Shown here: positions 1-10,131 of the stretch, in pieces | Numbering within the stretch: position 1 is the stretch's first letter | Layout of the letters: the number at the start of each line of letters is the position of its first letter | From: Marinobacter sediminum | GTDB lineage: Bacteria > Pseudomonadota > Gammaproteobacteria > Pseudomonadales > Oleiphilaceae | Assembly (NCBI RefSeq): GCF_016820575.1 | Contig: NZ_JAEMQH010000001.1 | Location: forward strand, 124,001 to 188,000 | Reading direction: 5' to 3' | Length of the DNA: 64,000 bases | Translations under genes and position numbers: made by a program | Notes under the pieces: model-generated | Told to the model about the DNA's origin: nothing | What the model saw: the letters and a program-made list of their open reading frames with translations, nothing else | The model's database searches: none

Positions 1-386
1 GCCTGCCGGACACCATTTCGCTGCCAGCCGTAGGCCAAGGCGCGCTCGGCATTGAATGCCGGCTCGACGACAATGAGCTGCGCACCATGCTGGAACCGCT
101 GAATCACGTCGATACCTGGGACAGGGTCAGCGCCGAGCGTGCCCTCAACCGCCGGCTCGAAGGCGGCTGCCAGGTGCCCATCGCGGCCTACGCCCTGCTG
201 GAAGATAACGACACACTCTGGCTCCGTGGTCTGGTCGGTGCCGTCGATGGCACCCAGATCTTGCGGGTGGAAGGCCGGGCACCTCGCAGCGAAGGCGAAC
301 GCCTGGGGCGCGAGCTGGCCGAAGACCTGCTCGCGCTCGGTGCCGACAAGGTTCTGGCTGAGATCTATGGCCACACCCCCCGCTGA
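1..386 (+). CDS. hemC: Hydroxymethylbilane synthase, C-terminal part (5' end outside window)
   Basis: Porphobilinogen deaminase joins four porphobilinogens into hydroxymethylbilane for haem and sirohaem synthesis in the cytoplasm. The reading frame is open from base 3. It begins with the conserved [14 protein letters not shown] block near the end of domain 2 and continues through the C-terminal domain, which carries the cofactor-cysteine region ([11 protein letters not shown]). Only about the last 128 residues are present. The gene overlaps hemD by about 20 bp, and the order hemC-hemD-hemX-hemY is the usual gammaproteobacterial haem operon. Confidence 0.95.
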   Translation, partial: LPDTISLPAVGQGALGIECRLDDNELRTMLEPLNHVDTWDRVSAERALNRRLEGGCQVPIAAYALLEDNDTLWLRGLVGAVDGTQILRVEGRAPRSEGERLGRELAEDLLALGADKVLAEIYGHTPR

Positions 387-1179
387 GTTGTACGACCTCC
401 AGGGCCGGCACATCCTGATCTGCCGGCCCGAACCCGAAGCCTCCCGCCTGGCCCAGTGTTTTCGTGAAGCTGGCGCAGTGCCTCGGGTGCTGTCCCTTAT
501 TGAGCGCGAGCCGTTGCCGGAGACCCCGGAGCGTCGCACGCTGATCCTCAGCCTCGATCACTACACCCACATCATCACCGTCAGCCCGTACGCGGCCCGC
601 CTGCTGCTGGACGAGGTGGACACCTGGTGGCCACAGATCCCGACTGGCATTCGCTGGTACGCCGTTGGTGCCGGCACCGCTGCGGTGCTGGCCAAGCAGG
701 GACTGAGCCCGCGCCGACCGGCCCAGGGCTGGACCAGCGAGGCGCTGCTGGCCCTACCCTCCCTGGCCCGGATTGACGGTGAGCGGGTACTGCTGGCACG
801 CGGCGAAGACGGCCGCGAACTGATTCGGGAAACCCTGGAAGCGAGAGGCGCAAAGGTGACTATGCTGCCGCTGTATCGCCGCTACCTGCCGGACCACCCC
901 AGCGATCAGATTGATCAGCTCCTGGGCGACTTCGCTCCCGAGGCCATCGTCACGCTCTCGGGCGAAACCTTGAACAATCTCATCGCACTATGTGCGAATA
1001 GCGGCCATAATCTATACGATAGGTTATTGATTGTTCCCGCAGATCGAGTCGCCGACCAGGCTCGTACTGCAGGGTTCGAATTTCCGTGCATACCAGGAAG
1101 CCTTGCCGACAACGACATCGTGGCCACCGTTGCAGAGCAACTGAACGGCCGGGACGTTAGCTCCGGAACAGTTAAGTAA
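367..1179 (+). CDS. hemD: Uroporphyrinogen-III synthase
   Basis: HemD closes and inverts ring D of hydroxymethylbilane to give uroporphyrinogen III. I chose the ATG at 367, which gives 270 residues, normal for the family; the frame stays open further upstream but that part lies inside hemC. HemD-type blocks visible are [14 protein letters not shown] at the N-terminus, an [11 protein letters not shown] segment, [10 protein letters not shown], and [19 protein letters not shown] in the second lobe. The sequence is typically divergent, so the call rests partly on its place between hemC and hemX. It overlaps hemC and is followed after 8 bp by hemX, indicating one operon. Confidence 0.93.
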   Translation: MATPPAELYDLQGRHILICRPEPEASRLAQCFREAGAVPRVLSLIEREPLPETPERRTLILSLDHYTHIITVSPYAARLLLDEVDTWWPQIPTGIRWYAVGAGTAAVLAKQGLSPRRPAQGWTSEALLALPSLARIDGERVLLARGEDGRELIRETLEARGAKVTMLPLYRRYLPDHPSDQIDQLLGDFAPEAIVTLSGETLNNLIALCANSGHNLYDRLLIVPADRVADQARTAGFEFPCIPGSLADNDIVATVAEQLNGRDVSSGTVK

Positions 1180-1187
1180 GGACGCCC

Positions 1188-2327
1188 GTGACTGAGACAA
1201 CAAATCAACTGCCCGCTACTCTCGCCAAGGAACCAGCACAGCGCCAGAGGCTCTGGCCGGTCTGGCTCATTGCCATCATCGCTCTGATACTGGCCATTGC
1301 CCTCGCTTTGTGGAGCTGGCAGCAGTGGAACAACCACCAGGCCGTTCTAGCCTCACTCGGCAATCTCCAGCAGGACACAGCGCAGCTTGAGGACCGCTAC
1401 GGCGATCGCGGCAGCGAGCAGAACCAACGCCTGCAATCGCTGGAGCAGACCCTGACCTCGCAACGGGAACTGATCGCCCGGCAGCAACGCCAGATCGATC
1501 ACAACGCCCGGGAATTGTTGGAAGCCGGCAACCGCACCCGCACCGACTGGCTGCTGGCCGAAGCGGAGTATTTGCTGCGGATCGCCAACCAGCGCCTGAT
1601 GATTGAAAAGGACATCCGCGGTGCCCGCTCGGCACTGGAAGCCGCCGACGAGGTGCTGACCGAATCCGACGACATTGGCGTGTACCCGGTGCGGCAGCAA
1701 CTGGCCCGGGAAATCCTCGCGCTCAAGAGCATCAGCGGCGTTGACCGCACCGGGCTGTACCTGAAGCTCGAAGCCGCCATCGACAGCATTCACCAGCTCA
1801 CCGACCAGGCCCTGATCAGCGAGCAGGCGCCGGGCTTTATTCCTAAGGATGGCGATAACTCCGCCGATGCGGCGCAGGAACCTGGCGCCCTGAGCCAGGC
1901 CTGGAACACTGCCAAGACTACATTGAAGCAGGTCGTGGTCGTTCGGCGCATGGATGAACCGGTGAAGCCGCTGCTGTCACCGGATCAGAGCGCCTACGCC
2001 CGCCTGAATCTGCAGCTGATGCTGGAAGAGGCGGAAATGGCGGTACTCCGCGGCAACCAGCCGCTGTACCAGCGGGCACTGACCAAGGCACGCAGCACCA
2101 TCGACAGCTGGTACGACGCCAGCAACCCGCGGGTTACGGCACTGTCTGACACCCTGAGCGAACTGGCCGAGCGCAATGTCGATCCAGAACTGCCGGACAT
2201 CAGCCAGTCCCTGGACCTGCTCAAGCAGCGCCTGGCCGGCCGGCTGAATGGCGGCGAACAGAAAGAAACCGGGGCTCAAAGTGAAAGCCGAGGCAAGTCC
2301 GAGGGCAAAGGAGGCGATAATTCATGA
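1188..2327 (+). CDS. hemX: HemX-like membrane protein
   Basis: A 379-residue protein of the HemX family, historically annotated as a putative uroporphyrinogen-III C-methyltransferase although no methyltransferase domain is visible. Translation starts at GTG. A cytoplasmic N-terminus of about 25 residues is followed by one transmembrane helix (about residues 25-47), a long coiled-coil stretch rich in Q, E and R (about 55-110), and a helical periplasmic-type domain. The C-terminal 25 residues are polar and low in complexity. It overlaps hemY by 4 bp (ATGA), so the two are probably translationally coupled. The exact role of HemX in haem synthesis is not settled. Confidence 0.9.
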   Translation: MTETTNQLPATLAKEPAQRQRLWPVWLIAIIALILAIALALWSWQQWNNHQAVLASLGNLQQDTAQLEDRYGDRGSEQNQRLQSLEQTLTSQRELIARQQRQIDHNARELLEAGNRTRTDWLLAEAEYLLRIANQRLMIEKDIRGARSALEAADEVLTESDDIGVYPVRQQLAREILALKSISGVDRTGLYLKLEAAIDSIHQLTDQALISEQAPGFIPKDGDNSADAAQEPGALSQAWNTAKTTLKQVVVVRRMDEPVKPLLSPDQSAYARLNLQLMLEEAEMAVLRGNQPLYQRALTKARSTIDSWYDASNPRVTALSDTLSELAERNVDPELPDISQSLDLLKQRLAGRLNGGEQKETGAQSESRGKSEGKGGDNS

Positions 2328-3565
2328 TTCGCCTGCTGCTGATTGTCCTGCTGGCCCTGCTGATCGGGACCGGGCTGTCGATGGGTCTGCAATACGACCT
2401 CGGCTATATCCGCATCAGCCTCGGGCACTACCTGATCGAAACCAACTTCTGGGTCGGTGTCGCTCTTCTGGTGGCCCTGGTCGCGCTGATCATGGTCAGC
2501 GTCGGCCTGTTTCGACGCTTCCGCCAGAGCACTGGCGTGGTTGCCGGATGGCTGGCCCGTGGCAACGAACGCCGCGCCCGCCGTCGCACTACCCAGGGTC
2601 TGCTGGCGCTGGCCGAGGGCAACTGGCCCCGGGCGCGCAAGCTGCTGACCTCCTCAGCCAACAACGCCGACACCCCACTCATCAATTACCTGGCCGCGGC
2701 CCAGGCCTCATTCGAATCCGGTGATCACGAGGCCGTGGACGAGCTACTGCGCCTCGCCTTCGAAAGCACACCCGGATCCGACATGGCCGTCGGCATCACC
2801 CAGGCCCAGTTGCAGCTAGCCGGCAATCGCCTGGAACAGGCCCTGGCCACCCTGGTGCGTCTGCGTAAACAGTCGCCGCACCACCCGTTCGTCCTTAAGC
2901 TGTTGAAGAACACCTACCTGCGTCTGGAAGCCTGGCGCGAGCTGTCGAAATTGCTGCCCGAGCTGCGCAAACGCAACGTACTGCCGGACGACGAGCTGCA
3001 CGAGCTCCAGCGCCTGGTTTGGCACAACCTGCTGGAAGATGCCGCCGAGGATTGTCGCCGGCAGCGCAAGGACGACCCGAACGCCTCACTGGAGCCGCTG
3101 ACTCGCCTGTGGGACGAACTGCCTGGCTTCCTGCGCCGGGACGAGCACACCATCCGGGACTACGCCAGACTATTGGCCGACCTAGGCGAAGAGGCCCAGA
3201 CCGAAACCCTGCTACGCAAGGTGCTGAGAAATCACTGGAGCGATGAACTGGTGAACCTATACGGCCGGATTGAGGGACAGAAACCGGATGAGCAGCTTCT
3301 CATCGCCGAGCAATGGCTCAAAGACCGGCCCAACAACGCCGAACTGCTGCTGGCACTGGGCCGCCTCAGTTTGCGCAACGAGCTCTGGGGCAAGGCCCGC
3401 GAGTACTTCGAAACCAGCCTGCGCCTGCGCCGCAGCCGGGAGACCCTGGCGGAGCTGAGCCGGCTGAACGCTCACATGGGCGAGGAAGAAGTCAGCATCA
3501 AGTTGATGATGCAGGGACTGGCCAACGACAACGGCCTGCCTGAACTGCCAATGCCACGAGCCTAG
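2324..3565 (+). CDS. hemY: HemY, TPR-type inner membrane protein of the haem operon
   Basis: A 413-residue HemY of the proteobacterial type, not the protoporphyrinogen oxidase of the same name. Two N-terminal membrane helices (about residues 1-20 and 40-62) enclose a short loop. Two arginine-rich patches follow (RRFRQ, RRARRR), then a long TPR-like helical region starting with LLALAEGNWPRARKLL and ending with LLALGRLSLRNELWGKAREYF. It is the last gene of the operon and is followed by a strong terminator at 3586. It is thought to organise late haem or porphyrin steps at the membrane, but its biochemical function is unproven. Confidence 0.92.
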   Translation: MIRLLLIVLLALLIGTGLSMGLQYDLGYIRISLGHYLIETNFWVGVALLVALVALIMVSVGLFRRFRQSTGVVAGWLARGNERRARRRTTQGLLALAEGNWPRARKLLTSSANNADTPLINYLAAAQASFESGDHEAVDELLRLAFESTPGSDMAVGITQAQLQLAGNRLEQALATLVRLRKQSPHHPFVLKLLKNTYLRLEAWRELSKLLPELRKRNVLPDDELHELQRLVWHNLLEDAAEDCRRQRKDDPNASLEPLTRLWDELPGFLRRDEHTIRDYARLLADLGEEAQTETLLRKVLRNHWSDELVNLYGRIEGQKPDEQLLIAEQWLKDRPNNAELLLALGRLSLRNELWGKAREYFETSLRLRRSRETLAELSRLNAHMGEEEVSIKLMMQGLANDNGLPELPMPRA

Positions 3566-3585
3566 GAAGCCCATCAAAAACCAAT

Positions 3586-3615
3586 AAAAAACGGGCCTGC
3601 TGGCCCGTTTTTTTT
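3586..3615 (+). terminator. Rho-independent terminator after hemY
   Basis: A GC-rich stem (acgggcc / ggcccgt) with a 4-base loop is followed by eight T residues and preceded by a run of A. It can work on both strands and so may also serve the convergent minus-strand gene ending at 3656. Confidence 0.9.
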
Positions 3616-3655
3616 GATCTCTGTATTCGACTAACCCTTCTGGTTAACTTTTTAA

Positions 3656-4648
3656 TTAACCCCGGGGCGCGTACTCGAGCACATCGGAAAAGAAGGCTTC
3701 TTCTGGCAGACCGGCCTCGAGGAGGGCATCCATGAGCGTGTACACCATGGTCGGTGAACCGCTGGCGTGCACTTCCACATTAGCCCAATCCATGCCGGTG
3801 GCCAACACAGTCCGCACCAGCTGATCGTGGTGTCCGCCCCAATCGTTGTCCTCGTCATCACCCACCACCGGGTAGAAGGTAAATGCAGGCCACTCCTGGT
3901 CCCAGCGGTGAGCCAGTGAGCGCAGGTACATGTCCTCATGACGGCGCACGCCCCAGAACAGGGTCACTGGCTGGTTGTAGGAGGTGCTCCGGAGGTAATC
4001 CACCAGGCTCTTCATCTGGGCAAAACCGGTACCGGCGGCAACCAGCAACAACGGCTTCGCCGGCGCTTGCGCCAGACAGGCCTTACCATGAGGCAACTCC
4101 AGGGTTACCTCGCCGCCGGACGTCAGCGCGTCAATCACTTTCTGGGCCGACACCCACTCCGGCGAGGCCTGGATATGCAGTTCAATGCTCTGCTCCGAGG
4201 GGCTGCTGGCAATGGAAAAGTAGCAGGGCTCGGCATCCGGCCGAATCACCGACAGATACTGGCCAGCATGGAACGACAACTCCCGCCGGCGCGGAAGCAC
4301 AAGCTCGACGCGGTAGACGTCATGACTGATGGACTGAACGTCCGCGACCTTTGCCTGAAATTTGCGAGGCTGATTAGCTCCAGCTGCCATAACGGCGTCT
4401 ATCTCCAGTTCGAGATCAGTCAACGCCCGGCTTCTGCACAGCATCAGGGGTTCACTGATCGAAATATTCTGTTGGTTTCGGGTATTCAACGCGGTGCCAG
4501 CCATTAGCCGGCCACCGCAAAGTTCACACACCCCGTTGCGACAGGCCGCAGGAACCGCGATCCCTGCCTTGGTGGCAGCGCCCAGCAAATCGTCTTCAGG
4601 CTCGGCGTCAAATCCCAGCCCGGAAGGCTGCAAGACCACCCGTTTCAC
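3656..4648 (-). CDS. Ferredoxin-type NAD(P)H-flavin reductase (CDP-6-deoxy-glucoseen reductase-like)
   Basis: About 330 residues. An N-terminal 2Fe-2S plant-ferredoxin domain carries Cys in ACRNGVCELC plus a later Cys (LMLCRSRAL). A flavin-binding reductase domain follows (FHAGQYLSV, then YFSIASSP as the FAD motif), then a nucleotide-binding domain (LLLVAAGTGFAQMKSL). This is the layout of the proteins annotated as CDP-6-deoxy-delta-3,4-glucoseen reductase next to ubiD in pseudomonads. I chose the GTG at 4648, 10 bp after the ubiD stop, because the protein then begins with KRVVLQPSG as in homologues; an upstream ATG at 4735 would overlap ubiD. The electron-transfer role is clear but the substrate is not. 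Confidence 0.85.
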   Translation of the reverse strand: MKRVVLQPSGLGFDAEPEDDLLGAATKAGIAVPAACRNGVCELCGGRLMAGTALNTRNQQNISISEPLMLCRSRALTDLELEIDAVMAAGANQPRKFQAKVADVQSISHDVYRVELVLPRRRELSFHAGQYLSVIRPDAEPCYFSIASSPSEQSIELHIQASPEWVSAQKVIDALTSGGEVTLELPHGKACLAQAPAKPLLLVAAGTGFAQMKSLVDYLRSTSYNQPVTLFWGVRRHEDMYLRSLAHRWDQEWPAFTFYPVVGDDEDNDWGGHHDQLVRTVLATGMDWANVEVHASGSPTMVYTLMDALLEAGLPEEAFFSDVLEYAPRG

Positions 4649-4658
4649 ACATCTGGCC

Positions 4659-6149
4659 CTATTGGTCGGGGCGATCAGGGCCGGTTTCAATGCCCAGACT
4701 GTCCCAGAGTGAATCCACCCGCTGCTTGACCTCATCCGTCATCACAATGGGCGTACCCCACTCCCGATCGGTTTCCCCTGGCCACTTGTTGGTGGCATCC
4801 AGGCCCATTTTCGAGCCCAGGCCGGAAACCGGCGAGGCGAAATCCAGGTAATCAATGGGCGTATTGTCCACCAGCGTGGTGTCCCGGGTCGGGTCCATGC
4901 GGGTGGTCATCGCCCAGATCACGTCTTTCCAGTCCCGCGCGTTGACGTCGTCATCGGTGACAATCACGAACTTGGTGTACATAAACTGACGCAGGAACGA
5001 CCATACCCCCATCATTACCCGTTTGGCATGGCCAGGATACTGTTTCTTCATGGTCACCACTGCAAGCCGGTAGGAACAGCCCTCCGGTGGCAAATAAAAA
5101 TCGACGATCTCTGGAAACTGCTTTTGCAGAATCGGGATAAAGACCTCGTTAAGTGCTACCCCCAGAATGGCCGGCTCATCGGGTGGCCGCCCGGTGTAGG
5201 TGCTGTGGTAAATCGGGTCCTTTCGATGGGTAATACGCTCGACGGTAAAGACCGGGAACTGATCAACCTCGTTGTAATAGCCGGTGTGATCTCCGAACGG
5301 TCCTTCCGGGGCCATGTCATCCGGGTAGATGAAGCCTTCCAGCACAATCTCGGCACTGGCCGGCACCTGCAGGTCACTCAAACCCGCTTTCACCAGCTCG
5401 GTCCGGCTGCCTCGAAGCAGGCCCGCAAAGGCATATTCCGACAGCGAATCCGGCACCGGTGTCACCGCGCCAAGAATGGTGGCCGGGTCCGCTCCCAGGG
5501 CCACAGCTACGGGATACGGCTGGCCCGGATTGGCTTTCTGGAATTCCTGGAAATCCAGCGCACCACCGCGGTGGCTGAGCCAGCGCATGATCAACCGGTT
5601 TCGACCGATCACCTGCTGGCGGTAGATCCCAAGATTCTGGCGTTCCTTGTGCGGCCCACGGGTAATCACCAGCGGCCAGGTCACCAGCGGCCCGGCATCA
5701 CCGGGCCAGCAGTGCTGCACCGGAATCTGGTACAGGTCCACCTGATCCTTCTCGATCACCACGTCTTGGCACGGTGCAGAACGCAGCACCTTCGGGCTCA
5801 TGCGCATGACCTGCCGAAACAGCGGCAATTTCTCAATGGCGTCCCGGAAGCCCTTGGGGGGATCCGGCTCCTTCAGGAACGCCAGCAACTTGCCGATATC
5901 CCGCAGCGCGGTGACATCGTCCTGCCCCATCCCCATGGCCACCCGCTTGGGCGTGCCAAACAGGTTCGCCAGCACCGGCATGTCGTGTCCCTTGGGGTTC
6001 TCGAACAACAACGCCGGACCGCCCGCCCGCAAGGTGCGGTCGCAGATTTCCGTCATTTCCAGGTGGGGATCAACTTCAACAGAGATGCGCTTCAGTTCGC
6101 CCAGCTTTTCCAGCTGGTCCATGAAGTCTCGCAGGTCGTTGTATTTCAT
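4659..6149 (-). CDS. ubiD: 4-hydroxy-3-polyprenylbenzoate decarboxylase
   Basis: A 496-residue UbiD, the prenylated-FMN-dependent enzyme that decarboxylates 3-polyprenyl-4-hydroxybenzoate in ubiquinone synthesis. Family features: [22 protein letters not shown] at the start (shown here in part), [19 protein letters not shown] in the prFMN-binding region, the [11 protein letters not shown] motif with the catalytic acid, and a C-terminal block with [13 protein letters not shown]. Its length matches E. coli UbiD (about 497). It probably forms a two-gene unit with the downstream reductase. The partner UbiX, which makes prFMN, is not in this window. Confidence 0.96.
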   Translation of the reverse strand: MKYNDLRDFMDQLEKLGELKRISVEVDPHLEMTEICDRTLRAGGPALLFENPKGHDMPVLANLFGTPKRVAMGMGQDDVTALRDIGKLLAFLKEPDPPKGFRDAIEKLPLFRQVMRMSPKVLRSAPCQDVVIEKDQVDLYQIPVQHCWPGDAGPLVTWPLVITRGPHKERQNLGIYRQQVIGRNRLIMRWLSHRGGALDFQEFQKANPGQPYPVAVALGADPATILGAVTPVPDSLSEYAFAGLLRGSRTELVKAGLSDLQVPASAEIVLEGFIYPDDMAPEGPFGDHTGYYNEVDQFPVFTVERITHRKDPIYHSTYTGRPPDEPAILGVALNEVFIPILQKQFPEIVDFYLPPEGCSYRLAVVTMKKQYPGHAKRVMMGVWSFLRQFMYTKFVIVTDDDVNARDWKDVIWAMTTRMDPTRDTTLVDNTPIDYLDFASPVSGLGSKMGLDATNKWPGETDREWGTPIVMTDEVKQRVDSLWDSLGIETGPDRPDQ

Positions 6150-6412
6150 CGCGTGCTCCGAAGGTTTCGGGCTTTTTACGGGTCTGGGCAGCTATCGGAT
6201 GTCTTTACCGGGCCCACAGCTGGGAGGAAGTAGGTGGCGCGAACCGGTCAGGACGTCAGTGCCGGGGACTCTCTTCCCGGACTGTGTCTTGCCAGGGATG
6301 GCAAGACCAAGCCTACAGGGATGTATTAACGGCGTGTCCGGGACGAGAGGCCCCGGCGCTGACCACCCCGGATACAGACGCGCAACGGCCTCTGAATCCG
6401 GGGCGAGGACAA

Positions 6413-7675
6413 TCAACGACGCTTCATCGACTGGAAGAACTCGTCGTTGGTCTTGGTATCCCGGAGCTTGTCCAGCAGGAACTCGATGGCCGCCGTATCG
6501 TCGTCCATGGAGTGCAACAACTTACGCAGAATCCACACTCGCTGGATGTCCGCCTCAGTCATCAGCAGGTCTTCACGACGTGTGCCAGAGCTGCGGATGT
6601 TGATGGCCGGGTAGGTCCGCTTCTCGGCAATCTTGCGGTCCAGGTGGATTTCCATGTTGCCGGTGCCCTTGAACTCCTCGTAAATCACCTCGTCCATCTT
6701 GGAACCGGTGTTTACCAGCGCCGTCGCCAGGATAGTCAGGCTGCCGCCCTCTTCTACATTCCGGGCCGCACCGAAGAACCGCTTCGGCTTCTCCAGAGCG
6801 TGGGCATCAACACCACCGGTCAGAACCTTACCGGAGGATGGGATTACGGTGTTGTAGGCACGCGCCAGACGGGTGATGGAATCCAGCAGGATCACCACGT
6901 CTTTCTTGTGCTCCACCAGACGCTTGGCCTTCTCGATCACCATTTCCGCAACCTGAACGTGGCGTGCGGGTGGCTCGTCGAACGTGGAAGCAATAACCTC
7001 GCCGCGCACGGTGCGCTGCATCTCGGTCACTTCTTCCGGGCGCTCGTCGATCAGCAGCACCATCACGTGGCATTCCGGGTTGTTGCGGGTAATCGACTGG
7101 GCGATGCTCTGCATCAGCAGCGTCTTACCGGCCTTGGGCGGGGAGACGATCAGGCCACGCTGGCCCTTACCGATGGGAGCAACCAGGTCCAGCACCCGCG
7201 AGGACAGGTCCTCGGTGCTGCCATTACCCGCTTCCAGCATCAGCCGCTCCTCGGGGAACAGCGGCGTCAGGTTCTCGAACAGGATCTTGTTACGAGCGTT
7301 GTCCGGCTTGTCGAAGTTAATTTCATTAACCTTCAACAAGGCAAAATAGCGCTCACCGTCTTTCGGGGGGCGGATTTTGCCGGCAATGGTGTCACCGGTG
7401 CGCAGATTGAAACGACGGATCTGGCTTGGAGAGACGTAGATATCGTCCGGTCCCGCCAAATAGGAAGCGTCAGCGGAACGGAGGAAACCAAAACCGTCCT
7501 GCAGAATTTCCAGTACGCCGTCACCGTAGATGTCTTCGCCGCCCTTGGCGTGCCTCTTCAGGATCGTGAAGATGACATCCTGCTTGCGCGAGCGAGCCAG
7601 GTTATCGAGGCCCATCTCTTGCGCAATTTCGAGCAATTCGGGCATGGACTTCTGCTTGAGTTCAGTAAGATTCAT
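6413..7675 (-). CDS. rho: Transcription termination factor Rho
   Basis: A 420-residue hexameric RNA-dependent ATPase that ends transcription at Rho-dependent sites. The ATG at 7675 gives the family start [18 protein letters not shown]. The N-terminal OB-fold RNA-binding domain contains the block [16 protein letters not shown]. The ATPase core has Walker A (PPKAGKT), Walker B ([15 protein letters not shown]) and the Q/R-loop regions ([20 protein letters not shown]). The 3' flank to ubiD is about 260 bp and contains a loose dyad at 6366-6403 (ccccggat / atccgggg) without a good T tract. Unlike pseudomonads, trxA is not adjacent; the Moco operon lies between them. Confidence 0.98.
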   Translation of the reverse strand: MNLTELKQKSMPELLEIAQEMGLDNLARSRKQDVIFTILKRHAKGGEDIYGDGVLEILQDGFGFLRSADASYLAGPDDIYVSPSQIRRFNLRTGDTIAGKIRPPKDGERYFALLKVNEINFDKPDNARNKILFENLTPLFPEERLMLEAGNGSTEDLSSRVLDLVAPIGKGQRGLIVSPPKAGKTLLMQSIAQSITRNNPECHVMVLLIDERPEEVTEMQRTVRGEVIASTFDEPPARHVQVAEMVIEKAKRLVEHKKDVVILLDSITRLARAYNTVIPSSGKVLTGGVDAHALEKPKRFFGAARNVEEGGSLTILATALVNTGSKMDEVIYEEFKGTGNMEIHLDRKIAEKRTYPAINIRSSGTRREDLLMTEADIQRVWILRKLLHSMDDDTAAIEFLLDKLRDTKTNDEFFQSMKRR

Positions 7676-8047
7676 AGTTTGTTGGATTATCAGGAATGGA
7701 AGTAATCGAATGTGGGATGACAGGGTGTCCCTGCACGGATTGAACAAAAATTAACGTCGTTGAACTTGTTGCTGGCCAGATGGAGCAACCGGGTGTAGAT
7801 GGAATCCGGGTTAAAAAGGTCTGAAGCCAGAGAGTGGAAACAATTGTTCCCTAGGCAGAAAGATCATCGACCACCTCACTGGCGAATGTCAAGTAAACTG
7901 TCCAAATTAACGCCAAGGTAACTCAGATCCTGGCCCCTGTAGCCAACGCCGCCTGCCAGGCCCGGCCGGAGCCCCTCTTCCAATCCCTGGTCGTGATCCG
8001 GATACTTGCGTTACCAGTATCTATCCCAAAAATACGGAGCTAACGCC
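7676..8047. other. Intergenic region between divergent rho and moaB
   Basis: About 370 bp with no convincing gene. It must hold the rho leader and promoter on the minus strand and the moa promoter on the plus strand. A minus-strand TTGACA-like hexamer (7887-7892) is visible, but no matching -10 at good spacing. No Moco-riboswitch-like fold was recognised by eye. Just before moaB there is a usable ribosome site (acggag) followed by the ATG at 8048. Confidence 0.5.
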
Positions 8048-8620
8048 ATGGGCATCGACCTCGCCGGCGAATTTAAACCCCTCAATATCGCCCTGTTGAC
8101 CGTTTCTGACAGCCGCGGTCCCGAGCAAGACACCTCGGGCCAGTTCCTGGCTGACAATCTGCTTGAGGCAGGACACCAATTAGCCGCCCGACGCATCCTT
8201 CCGGACGACGTGTACCTGATACGCGCCCTGATCGCCCACTGGATCGCCGACCCGTCCGTGCATGCCGTGCTGATCACGGGCGGCACCGGTTTTTCTGAAC
8301 GCGACAGCACGCCAGAAGCGGTTGGACCACTGCTGGACAAGGCCATTGATGGCTTTGGTGAAGAATTTCGACGCCTGTCGGCCGCCGAAATCGCCAGTTC
8401 CACCATCCAATCCCGGGCCTTTGGCGGCTTATCCAACCACACCGTTATCTTTTGCCTGCCAGGCTCCACTGGCGCCTGCCGGACCGGCTGGAACGGTATT
8501 CTGCGCAATCAGCTGGACAGTCGACACTCCCCCTGCAACTTCGCCGGGCTGGTTTTGCGCAAACCGGACAAGCCCCTGCATCGGATCAACGAACAGATCG
8601 CCACCCGCGCGACCATCTGA
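8048..8620 (+). CDS. moaB: Molybdopterin adenylyltransferase-type protein MoaB
   Basis: A 190-residue MogA/MoaB-fold protein that activates molybdopterin by adenylylation or acts beside MogA. The motif ALLTVSDSRG opens the fold (residues about 17-26), followed by VLITGGTGFSERDSTPEAV, the MPT-binding signature, and a CLPGSTGAC loop. I placed the start at the ATG at 8048, preceded by acggag, rather than at an in-frame ATG 42 bp upstream. It is first in a compact operon moaB-moeA-moaD-moaE on the plus strand. Confidence 0.93.
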   Translation: MGIDLAGEFKPLNIALLTVSDSRGPEQDTSGQFLADNLLEAGHQLAARRILPDDVYLIRALIAHWIADPSVHAVLITGGTGFSERDSTPEAVGPLLDKAIDGFGEEFRRLSAAEIASSTIQSRAFGGLSNHTVIFCLPGSTGACRTGWNGILRNQLDSRHSPCNFAGLVLRKPDKPLHRINEQIATRATI

Positions 8621-8652
8621 GTGCATTCAGCGAACAACAAGGAGAACCGCTC

Positions 8653-9867
8653 ATGGTCAGCACTGACCTGACGCCCCTGGAAGATGCCCTGAGCCACTTG
8701 CTATCCCGAGCACCGGCGATCAGTCGCACCGAAACTGTGGCGCTGCCAGATGCTCTGGATCGCATCCTGGCGGAAGATCAGAGAGTCCCAGCAGATGTGC
8801 CGCCGGCCGATAACAGCTCGGTGGATGGCTATGCCCTGCGCCAGCAAAATCTTCAGGCGGCTAAGCCTCTGCCGATTTCCGCCCGCATCCCTGCCGGCTC
8901 TGCACCCACGCCACTGGCCGAGGGCACCGCCGCCCGCATTTTTACCGGCTCGGAGATCCCAGCCGGCGCCGATTCGGTGGTCATGCAGGAACAGGTAGAG
9001 GTTTCTGAGAGCGGCATTCTGGTGCAGACCGACGTGGAGCCGGGCCAGAACATCCGGCGCCAGGGGCAGGATCTGAGCAAGGGCGACCTGGCCTTGCCCC
9101 GAGGCACCCGGCTGCGCGCTCAGGAGTTGGGGCTCCTTGCCTCCATGGGCGTGGCTCAGGTGCCCGTCATGGGCAAGCTCAAAGTCGCCATTCTCACCAC
9201 CGGCGACGAGCTGGTGGAACCCGGGCAACCACTGGGCCCGGGACAGATCTACAACACCAATAGATTCACCTTGCTGGGTCTGCTCAGGCACGCCGCCTGC
9301 GAGGTGGTCCTGTGTGAGGGGCTGGCGGACAATCGAGCCGCCACGGAGGCCACGCTGCAGAAAGCGGCCATCGAAGCAGATCTGATCATCACCACCGGCG
9401 GTGTGTCCGTGGGCGAGGAAGATCATGTCCGTGCCGCATTGGCGGCCACCGGCAACCTGTCTCTCTGGCGCGTGGCGATAAAGCCGGGCAAACCACTGGC
9501 CTTCGGCGCGATCGACGGCACGCCCCTGCTCGGACTACCCGGCAACCCAGCTGCCGTTCTGGTCACCTTTGCCATGATCGTGATGCCCTTTATCCGTCAG
9601 TGCCAGGGTCAGCCGCGCGTTCATCCAGTGGGAGAGCGTCTGCCAGCGGACTTTGAGGTTCCTTCGCCCTCAATCCGCCGGGGCTTTTTCCGGGCGCGCA
9701 AGGAGCTCAAAGCCGGACAGCTCTGCTTGGCTGCGTACCCCAATCAGAGTTCCGGCATGCTCAGCTCTGCCTGCTGGGCCGATGGCTTGGCAGTGATTCC
9801 AGAGAACAGCGAAGTCCGGATCGGCGACGTGCTAACCTACTATTCATTCACCGAGCTTTTGGCCTGA
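8653..9867 (+). CDS. moeA: Molybdopterin molybdenumtransferase (copy 1)
   Basis: A 404-residue MoeA, which inserts molybdate into adenylylated molybdopterin. The start ATG at 8653 follows the site aaggag. Family motifs in order: PPADNSSVDGYAL near residue 55, ARIFTGSEIPAGADSVVMQE, ILTTGDELVEPG, the MPT-binding TTGGVSVGEEDH, and LPGNPAAVLVTF. It lies 32 bp after moaB and 2 bp before moaD. A second, clearly different MoeA is encoded at 62668-63930, so the two may serve different enzymes, growth states or metals. Confidence 0.95.
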   Translation: MVSTDLTPLEDALSHLLSRAPAISRTETVALPDALDRILAEDQRVPADVPPADNSSVDGYALRQQNLQAAKPLPISARIPAGSAPTPLAEGTAARIFTGSEIPAGADSVVMQEQVEVSESGILVQTDVEPGQNIRRQGQDLSKGDLALPRGTRLRAQELGLLASMGVAQVPVMGKLKVAILTTGDELVEPGQPLGPGQIYNTNRFTLLGLLRHAACEVVLCEGLADNRAATEATLQKAAIEADLIITTGGVSVGEEDHVRAALAATGNLSLWRVAIKPGKPLAFGAIDGTPLLGLPGNPAAVLVTFAMIVMPFIRQCQGQPRVHPVGERLPADFEVPSPSIRRGFFRARKELKAGQLCLAAYPNQSSGMLSSACWADGLAVIPENSEVRIGDVLTYYSFTELLA

Positions 9868-9869
9868 TC

Positions 9870-10130
9870 ATGACTGCAGATACCTTCACTGTCCGTTTCT
9901 TCGCCCGACTCCGAGAGGAACTGGACACCGAACAGCTTACGCTGCCGGCCGAACCCGGCCTGACCACTGGGGCTATCCTGGCCAGCCTGGCCGAGCGCGG
10001 CGGCGCCTGGGCCCAGCTTCAAGGAAAACAGCCGGTGATGATTGCGGTGAACCAGGCCATGGCCAAGCTGTCCACCGAGGTACGCGCTGGCGATGAAGTG
10101 GCTTTTTTCCCGCCGGTGACCGGAGGCTAA
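9870..10130 (+). CDS. moaD: Molybdopterin synthase small subunit
   Basis: An 86-residue ubiquitin-like sulfur carrier. The N-terminus (FTVRFFARLREELD) is the usual MoaD beta-strand start, and the chain ends in the required Gly-Gly (FFPPVTGG), where the thiocarboxylate forms. It starts 2 bp after moeA and is followed within 1 bp by moaE, its partner in MPT synthase. Confidence 0.95.
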   Translation: MTADTFTVRFFARLREELDTEQLTLPAEPGLTTGAILASLAERGGAWAQLQGKQPVMIAVNQAMAKLSTEVRAGDEVAFFPPVTGG

Positions 10131-10131
10131 G

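Noticed and set aside
5028-6233. A 401-codon plus-strand open frame across ubiD
   Set aside because: Lies entirely opposite ubiD and its upstream region; the translation is rich in His, Arg and Gln and has no family features, as expected for the shadow of a GC-rich gene.
6284-7705. A 473-codon plus-strand open frame opposite rho
   Set aside because: The minus strand encodes an unmistakable Rho. The plus frame has no domain pattern.
7676-8047. A Moco riboswitch before moaB
   Set aside because: No recognisable conserved core or hairpin set could be found by eye; the same applies to 58087-58330 before tupB.
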